NCBI RefSeq assembly: GCF_038967635.1
Contig: NZ_CP152413.1
Coordinates: 558,001-622,000, forward strand
DNA from: Bradyrhizobium sp. B124
GTDB lineage: Bacteria; Pseudomonadota; Alphaproteobacteria; Rhizobiales; Xanthobacteraceae
Reading direction: 5' to 3'
Length of the DNA stretch: 64,000 bases
Part shown: positions 60,140 to 64,000 of the stretch, in pieces
Layout: each line of letters begins with the position of its first letter
Position numbering within the stretch: position 1 is the first letter of the stretch
Notes under the pieces: model-generated
The model's input: only the letters and a program-made list of their open reading frames with translations
Told to the model about the DNA's origin: nothing
Database searches by the model: none
Position numbers and translations under genes: made by a program

Positions 60140-60661
60140 ATGACCTTTTCACTCTACGACGCGACCGTTGCCAACTATCTGCAGATCCTCGGCGCCGCCT
60201 CGGGCTTTCTCGACAAGAGCCTCGCGCATTTCAAGGAGAACGGCATCGATCCGGCCGAGATCGTCGAGACCCGGTTGTTTCCGGACATGTTGCCGTTCCG
60301 CTTTCAGGTGGTCTCGCTCGCGCATCATTCCCGCGGCGCGATGGAAGCCGCGAAGAGCGGCGTGTTCGTCCCGCCGTCCGGCAAGCCCGATCTGGATTAC
60401 GCCGCACTGCAGGCGCTGGTGAAGGACGCGCACACCGAATTGTCGGCGCTGACGCCGGATGCGGTCAATGCGTTGCTCGGGCGCGAAGTGATGTTCAAGC
60501 TCGGCGAGCGGTCGATGCCGTTCACGGCCGAGGGATTCCTGATGTCGTTCTCGCTGCCGAACTTCTTCTTCCACTCGACCACCGCCTACGACATCCTCCG
60601 CCACAAGGGCGCGCCGCTCGGCAAACGTGACTTCATTGGCCGGTTGAACATGAAGAAGTGA
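60140..60661 (+). CDS. DUF1993 family protein (DinB-like helical bundle)
   Basis: The 173 residues match DUF1993: LYDATVANYLQILGAASGFL at the start, DMLPFRFQVVSLAHHSRGAM in the middle and LPNFFFHSTTAYDILRHKGA near the end. The fold is a four-helix bundle related to DinB, with His residues that may bind metal. Function unknown. GGGGAAATTCGCC precedes the ATG. Confidence 0.9.
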   Translation: MTFSLYDATVANYLQILGAASGFLDKSLAHFKENGIDPAEIVETRLFPDMLPFRFQVVSLAHHSRGAMEAAKSGVFVPPSGKPDLDYAALQALVKDAHTELSALTPDAVNALLGREVMFKLGERSMPFTAEGFLMSFSLPNFFFHSTTAYDILRHKGAPLGKRDFIGRLNMKK

Positions 60662-60776
60662 TCGAGCCGCGCGCCGACTGGTCTTGCTGAGGCGGCAACA
60701 CCGGCCGCCCCGCACGCAGCAAGATCAAGACCGCGCGCGGACGGGCGCGGTCAACAGAGTCTAAAGCCTGCCGGCG

Positions 60777-61013
60777 CTAGCCGGCCCTGCGCCAGTGCGG
60801 CACGGGGTCGAGCGGCGTCCGGTAGAGCTCGCGCCGGTCGATGTCGGTGACGCGCACGGCGCAGCCGCGCGCCTTCAGCTCCGGCTTGACCTGAGACAGC
60901 TCGTTGGCGAGCTGATCGGCGCGATCGGAGGCAAGGCTGATGTCTTCGAGGATGATCGTTCCTTGATTCCGGAACTCGTCCCCCACCACGAGATCGAAGG
61001 TGTAGTACGGCAT
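60777..61013 (-). CDS. DUF6894 family small protein
   Basis: The 78 residues (MPYYTFDLVVGDEFRNQGTI onward) follow the DUF6894 pattern: a short N-terminal strand, an Asp/Glu-rich middle, a helix (DRADQLANELSQVKPEL) and a C-terminal strand (CAVRVTDIDRRELYRTPLDP). Function unknown. ATG 61013 has GGAGAAC upstream; the longer frame to 61064 lacks a site. Confidence 0.78.
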   Translation of the reverse strand: MPYYTFDLVVGDEFRNQGTIILEDISLASDRADQLANELSQVKPELKARGCAVRVTDIDRRELYRTPLDPVPHWRRAG

Positions 61014-61335
61014 CCGAAGTTCTCCGTTTCGGTTTGCATCACAGGGTAACACTGAGTCGTGCATTCCCTAAGATGCATCGCGCACAATCGTCGGGTGATC
61101 GGCGCAAAAACGATGTGCAACGCATCCAGCGCGATGAACGACTACACGCGCGGCACGGCGAAGGAGTCCTGTCATCCAGCTCACCGCCATGCCGTTAAGA
61201 TTTGATTAAAACTGTCGTCGCAAGCTTGCGACCAGGTGGAATTGCGGCGGAACCGGGCTCCGGGAACCGGCAGCCGCAGGAGAAGGCCGGTGGCGTAACG
61301 CCCATCGGCCTTTTCTCGTCGCTCAAGCGCTCGGA
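61014..61335. other. Intergenic region with perfect palindrome and terminator
   Basis: About 320 bases. A perfect 16-base palindrome GTCGCAAGCTTGCGAC lies at 61217-61232. A strong hairpin follows at 61283-61313, AAGGCCGgtGGCGtaaCGCC and onward to CGGCCTT, then TTTC; it lies just after the minus-strand gene that ends at 61336 and may stop transcription in either direction. No gene is seen. Confidence 0.55.
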
Positions 61336-61509
61336 CTAATCGCGCAGCGTGGCCTGCCGCCTGGCGCGGCATTTCGGACCCGGCCCGCGCATGTAATACA
61401 GCTCGGGGCGATAGGGGTGGATGACGCCCTCGATCAGCGCGACGCAGCGCTGAGCGAGGCGGGTGAGGTGGCGCCGCAAGGGCTGCAGGGCGAGTTCCAT
61501 CGCATTCAT
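61336..61509 (-). CDS. Small conserved-looking protein (57 residues)
   Basis: Reading the minus strand gives MNAMELALQPLRRHLTRLAQ, then RCVALIEGVIHPYRPELYYM and a basic tail (RGPGPKCRARRQATLRD). No family is recognised. A GAGGG lies 8 bases before the ATG, and the start is 9 bases after the stop of the DUF6894 gene upstream, so it is likely the second gene of that operon. Frame checked codon by codon. It is below a 60-codon cutoff. Confidence 0.68.
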   Translation of the reverse strand: MNAMELALQPLRRHLTRLAQRCVALIEGVIHPYRPELYYMRGPGPKCRARRQATLRD

Positions 61510-61518
61510 GGCATGCCC

Positions 61519-61749
61519 TCAGTGCAATTCGCCGAGGACGGCGGTGAACGGCAGCTCGAAGATCTCGGTACCGATATCGTCGGTGACGTGGACCGCCCAG
61601 TTGCGCCAGTCCTCCACACTCGGTGTCATGACAAAGCTGCGCGCGAGCTGCTCCGCATGCACCCGCACCTCCAAAAAATCCATCGCGGCGCCGATGCGAT
61701 CCAGGATGACGTGCTTGTCGTCGGAGCAGTGAAAGTAAACTGCGGACAT
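61519..61749 (-). CDS. DUF6894-like small protein
   Basis: The 76 residues (MSAVYFHCSDDKHVILDRIG onward) resemble DUF6894: YFH near the start, a helix with RVHAEQLARSFVM, then WAVHVTDDIGTEIFELPFTA. It heads a two-gene operon with the 57-residue gene. Function unknown. Confidence 0.75.
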   Translation of the reverse strand: MSAVYFHCSDDKHVILDRIGAAMDFLEVRVHAEQLARSFVMTPSVEDWRNWAVHVTDDIGTEIFELPFTAVLGELH

Positions 61750-61890
61750 CTTCCGATTCCCATGCCGAAGCGATTCTCTGGCGCTGAAATAGCAGCGCGC
61801 GCGGGCACTTAGAATCCGGGTGATCCCCCATCGGTAAACTACGGGGAATCCAGACGATTTGAATCACGCTGCCGTGATCGGGTCGGGTCG

Positions 61891-62235
61891 TCAGAAGATC
61901 GGCTCACCGATCGCAACCTCGCTGCGCGGGCCGAGCACGATCACCTGGCCGCCGGCATCCTTGGCGCCCAGGATCAGCAGTTCCGAGGTGAAACCTGCGA
62001 TGTTCTTCGGCCCGAGATTGCAGATGCAGACGACCTGCGAGCCGACCAGCGCCGCTGGCTCGTAATTCGTGATCTGCGCGCTCGACCACATCGTCCGACC
62101 GGCGCCGACATCGACGCCGACCTTGTATGAGGGGTTGCGGGCGCGCGGAAACGGCTGCACCTCGACCACCTTGCCGATCCTGATGTCGAGGCGGGCGAAA
62201 TCGTCATATGTGGCCTGCGGCTTGAGCGGAGACAT
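61891..62235 (-). CDS. csaA: tRNA-binding protein CsaA
   Basis: The 114 residues form an EMAP-II/OB-fold tRNA-binding domain: FARLDIRIGKVVEVQPFPRA, SYKVGVDVGAG and VVCICNLGPKNIAGFTSELL, as in CsaA, a dimeric export-associated chaperone of Bacillus that binds tRNA. ATG 62235 overlaps the LysE stop (TGATG), so translation is coupled; the frame extends upstream to 62334 without a good start. Confidence 0.93.
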   Translation of the reverse strand: MSPLKPQATYDDFARLDIRIGKVVEVQPFPRARNPSYKVGVDVGAGRTMWSSAQITNYEPAALVGSQVVCICNLGPKNIAGFTSELLILGAKDAGGQVIVLGPRSEVAIGEPIF

Positions 62236-62861
62236 CAGCGCTCCTGAAAGGCGAGGCGGATGCCGAGCGCGATATAGATCGTGCCGACCACGCGGCCCTG
62301 CCACTGGCCGATGCGGCGATGCCGCCGGATCCACGGGCTGATCTGGCTGGCGGCGAGCGCGAGCAGCGAGGTGTAGGCCGCGCTCATCGCGACGAAGATC
62401 AGGCCGAGGGTCGCGAACTGCGCGACGGCGGAGCCGTGGCCGGGATGGACGAACTGCGGCAGGAAGGCGAGGAAGAACAGCGCGGTCTTCGGGTTGAGCA
62501 TTTCCGCCCAGATCGCCTGCCGGAACGCGCGCCGCGGATCGACCGGCTGCGACGCCGGCAAATGCAGGTCGTCATTCTTCTCGAACAAAGCGCGGACGCC
62601 GAGCACGATCAGGTAGATCACGCCGGCATATTTGACGATCGAGAACGCGAGCGCCGAGGTCATCAGCACGGCCGACAGGCCGAACGTCGCCATGGCGGTG
62701 TGGACGAGGTCGCCGAGCGCGATGCCGAACCCGGTCGCGACGCCGACGCGCGGCCCGCCGGTGACGGAACGCGCGAGCACAAGCAGCACGGCTGGCCCCG
62801 GGATCAGGAACAGGCCGAGCACGACGGCGGCGTAGGTGAGGAGGGTGGTGATGTCGATCAT
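62235..62861 (-). CDS. LysE/RhtB family exporter
   Basis: The 208 residues form a six-helix amino-acid exporter of the LysE/RhtB type: LFLIPGPAVLLVLARSVTGG (the PGP motif), RVGVATGFGIALGDLVHTAM and the later WAEMLNPKTALFFLAFLPQF with NPKT. It exports amino acids or homoserine-like compounds. It starts 17 bases after pdxY and overlaps csaA. Confidence 0.92.
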   Translation of the reverse strand: MIDITTLLTYAAVVLGLFLIPGPAVLLVLARSVTGGPRVGVATGFGIALGDLVHTAMATFGLSAVLMTSALAFSIVKYAGVIYLIVLGVRALFEKNDDLHLPASQPVDPRRAFRQAIWAEMLNPKTALFFLAFLPQFVHPGHGSAVAQFATLGLIFVAMSAAYTSLLALAASQISPWIRRHRRIGQWQGRVVGTIYIALGIRLAFQER

Positions 62862-62878
62862 GAAACGTGTCCCGAATG

Positions 62879-63736
62879 TCAGGATGCAGGGATGGCGACC
62901 GCCGCGAAGCGCGGCTTCGGATCAAGCATCAGTTCGGCGCTTTCGACAATGCGCATTTCCTCGGTTGCTCGCTCCGCCGTGCGCACCAGCACGCCGTGGA
63001 TGCCTGACGCGGCGTGGCTGAGCGCCCCCGGCGTCGCCAGGCCACGCACGCGGGCGGCGACGAACAGCGCGGCGAACAAGTCGCCGGTGCCGGACGGGCT
63101 GATCGGCACGCGCGGGGTGCGCACGCGCCACGCTCCCGTGTGCTCGATCGCCAGCGTCTCGATCTCACCGTCGGGCGTGCCGGCAAGCTCGGCGCTGGTG
63201 ATGACGATGGTTGCAGGCCCCCGCGCCATCAGCGCGCGGGCTTGCGCAATGACGTCATCGGTCGTCGTCACGCGCGCGCCGCAGAGGAATTCGAACTCGA
63301 AATGGTTGGGCGTGATGATGTCGGCCAGCGGACAGAGCTGGTCGCGCACCAGCGGCGGGATGTCCGCTCGCACGAACATGCCGCGATCACGATCGCCGAG
63401 CACGGGATCGCAGCAATAGAGCAGGGCCGGGTTCTCCGCCTTCGCGCGGGCGACGAAGTCGGCGACATCCATGGCGATGTCGGCCGAGCCGAGATAGCCC
63501 GACAGGATCATCCGGGCGCTTTCGATCGCGCCGCGCTCCTCGATGCCGCGCAAGAGGTCGGCGACCAGCTGCGCGTCGAGCACCCGTCCACGGATCGTCG
63601 GATAGCCCGGCCGGTTGCTGAGCAGCGTGGTCGGCACGGCGACGACGTCGATGCCGTGCAGCTGGATCGGAAAGGTGGCCGCGCTGTTGCCGACATGGCC
63701 CCAGGCGACCTGTGACTGGATCGAGATGACGGTCAT
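62879..63736 (-). CDS. pdxY: Pyridoxal kinase PdxY
   Basis: This ribokinase-type enzyme phosphorylates pyridoxal to PLP in the B6 salvage pathway. The 285 residues show ISIQSQVAWGHVGNSAATFP at the start, YCCDPVLGDRDRGMFVRADI, TPNHFEFEFLCG and the anion hole SPSGTGDLFAALFVAAR with catalytic Asp. It follows the small membrane protein gene by 10 bases and lies in an operon with lysE and csaA. PdxK versus PdxY specificity was not resolved. Confidence 0.94.
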   Translation of the reverse strand: MTVISIQSQVAWGHVGNSAATFPIQLHGIDVVAVPTTLLSNRPGYPTIRGRVLDAQLVADLLRGIEERGAIESARMILSGYLGSADIAMDVADFVARAKAENPALLYCCDPVLGDRDRGMFVRADIPPLVRDQLCPLADIITPNHFEFEFLCGARVTTTDDVIAQARALMARGPATIVITSAELAGTPDGEIETLAIEHTGAWRVRTPRVPISPSGTGDLFAALFVAARVRGLATPGALSHAASGIHGVLVRTAERATEEMRIVESAELMLDPKPRFAAVAIPAS

Positions 63737-63746
63737 GTCGCCCGCA

Positions 63747-63920
63747 TCACCCGAACAGCGCAGCGTAGATCACGTAGAGCCAGCCCAGGATACCGTGGAT
63801 GATCGCCCACAGGATCGAATGGTTCTTGGTGTACGAGATCGCAATCGCCAGCGCCGAGCCGAACCCCACGCCGTATTTCGCGCCCTCGACGCGGACGCCA
63901 TAATATCGGTTGCCGTTCAT
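63747..63920 (-). CDS. Small membrane protein (57 residues)
   Basis: Read from the minus strand: MNGNRYYGVRVEGAKYGVGF then GSALAIAISYTKNHSILWAI and IHGILGWLYVIYAALFG. It has two hydrophobic helices. No function known. ATG 63920 has AAGGATCACC upstream; the TGA at 63747 is 10 bases before the pdxY start, so it heads the pdxY-lysE-csaA operon. Checked codon by codon; below a 60-codon cutoff. The last 80 bases of the window, 63921-64000, show nothing else. Confidence 0.75.
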   Translation of the reverse strand: MNGNRYYGVRVEGAKYGVGFGSALAIAISYTKNHSILWAIIHGILGWLYVIYAALFG

Positions 63921-64000
63921 GGTGATCCTTCCAGCGAGAGGGCGTGAGATTGGTGGCAGCGTAACCTGCGAGTTGGCGCGAGTTCAACGGTGCATCGTGA

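Overview
The window is 64 kb of high-GC chromosome from an alphaproteobacterium, most likely Bradyrhizobium or a close relative (Nitrobacteraceae). The evidence is GC-rich codon use throughout, a eukaryotic-type glutamine synthetase II gene behind a sigma-54 promoter with a divergent DUF2735 gene, families typical of rhizobia (DUF6894, DUF1993, CreA, DUF2336), and several families of dispersed palindromic repeats. I see no rRNA, tRNA, CRISPR array, integrase, plasmid origin or prophage. It reads as ordinary core and accessory chromosome with short operons and many single genes.

Layout. 1-9.5 kb: end of a quinone-reductase-type dehydrogenase, selO, aspS, a large membrane-anchored protein, the malic enzyme maeB and a DoxX protein. 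9.6-18.7 kb: a RibD/DHFR-like reductase, a secreted polysaccharide deacetylase, a glutathione peroxidase, an L,D-transpeptidase, creA, several small secreted proteins, and a MocR regulator divergent from a flavin-type PNPOx protein. 18.8-27.7 kb: an M20 deacylase, a cobalamin-type binding protein without a signal peptide, PaaI thioesterase, GNAT, ABM monooxygenase, a PD-(D/E)xK-like DUF2161 protein, a GrlR-like protein, SDR, SGNH hydrolase, a protein tyrosine phosphatase, MliC, and a DUF2735 gene (possible gstI). 28.2-32.0 kb: glnII, a protein with two GrlR-like domains, a ModA-like protein without a signal peptide, a Sel1-repeat protein and a 49-residue basic protein. 32.0-37.2 kb: a periplasmic molybdenum hydroxylase operon (molybdopterin subunit with Tat signal, 2Fe-2S subunit, dihaem cytochrome c) preceded by an unrecognised secreted protein. 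37.5-42.4 kb: a YdcZ-type transporter, an ABC-F ATPase, a frameshifted RAYT transposase bracketed by its palindromes, a hexapeptide acyltransferase, a GDPD-like protein and a dienelactone hydrolase remnant. 42.6-53.2 kb: HU, an MBL hydrolase, PilZ and DUF2336, an AraC regulator, PsiF, nitroreductase, an alpha/beta hydrolase, acyl-CoA dehydrogenase and a chemoreceptor. 53.4-64 kb: FMN reductase plus SDR, a lipoprotein L,D-transpeptidase, RlpA, a methyltransferase, DUF1993, a small DUF6894 cluster, and the operon small membrane protein-pdxY-lysE-csaA.

Themes. Cell-envelope functions recur: two L,D-transpeptidases, RlpA, a deacetylase, MliC and many small secreted proteins. Nitrogen assimilation is represented by glnII with its divergent small gene, and vitamin B6 by pdxY and the MocR/PNPOx pair. 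The most interesting points are the broken RAYT with its REP-like palindromes, a dispersed repeat whose hairpin varies in a compensatory way between copies, the glnII/DUF2735 control region, the single and tandem GrlR-like proteins, the molybdenum hydroxylase operon with its unknown partner, and three small genes below usual length cutoffs (31877-32026, 61336-61509, 63747-63920). I did not find a clearly new multi-gene system. All family assignments come from reading the translations by eye; no database search was run.
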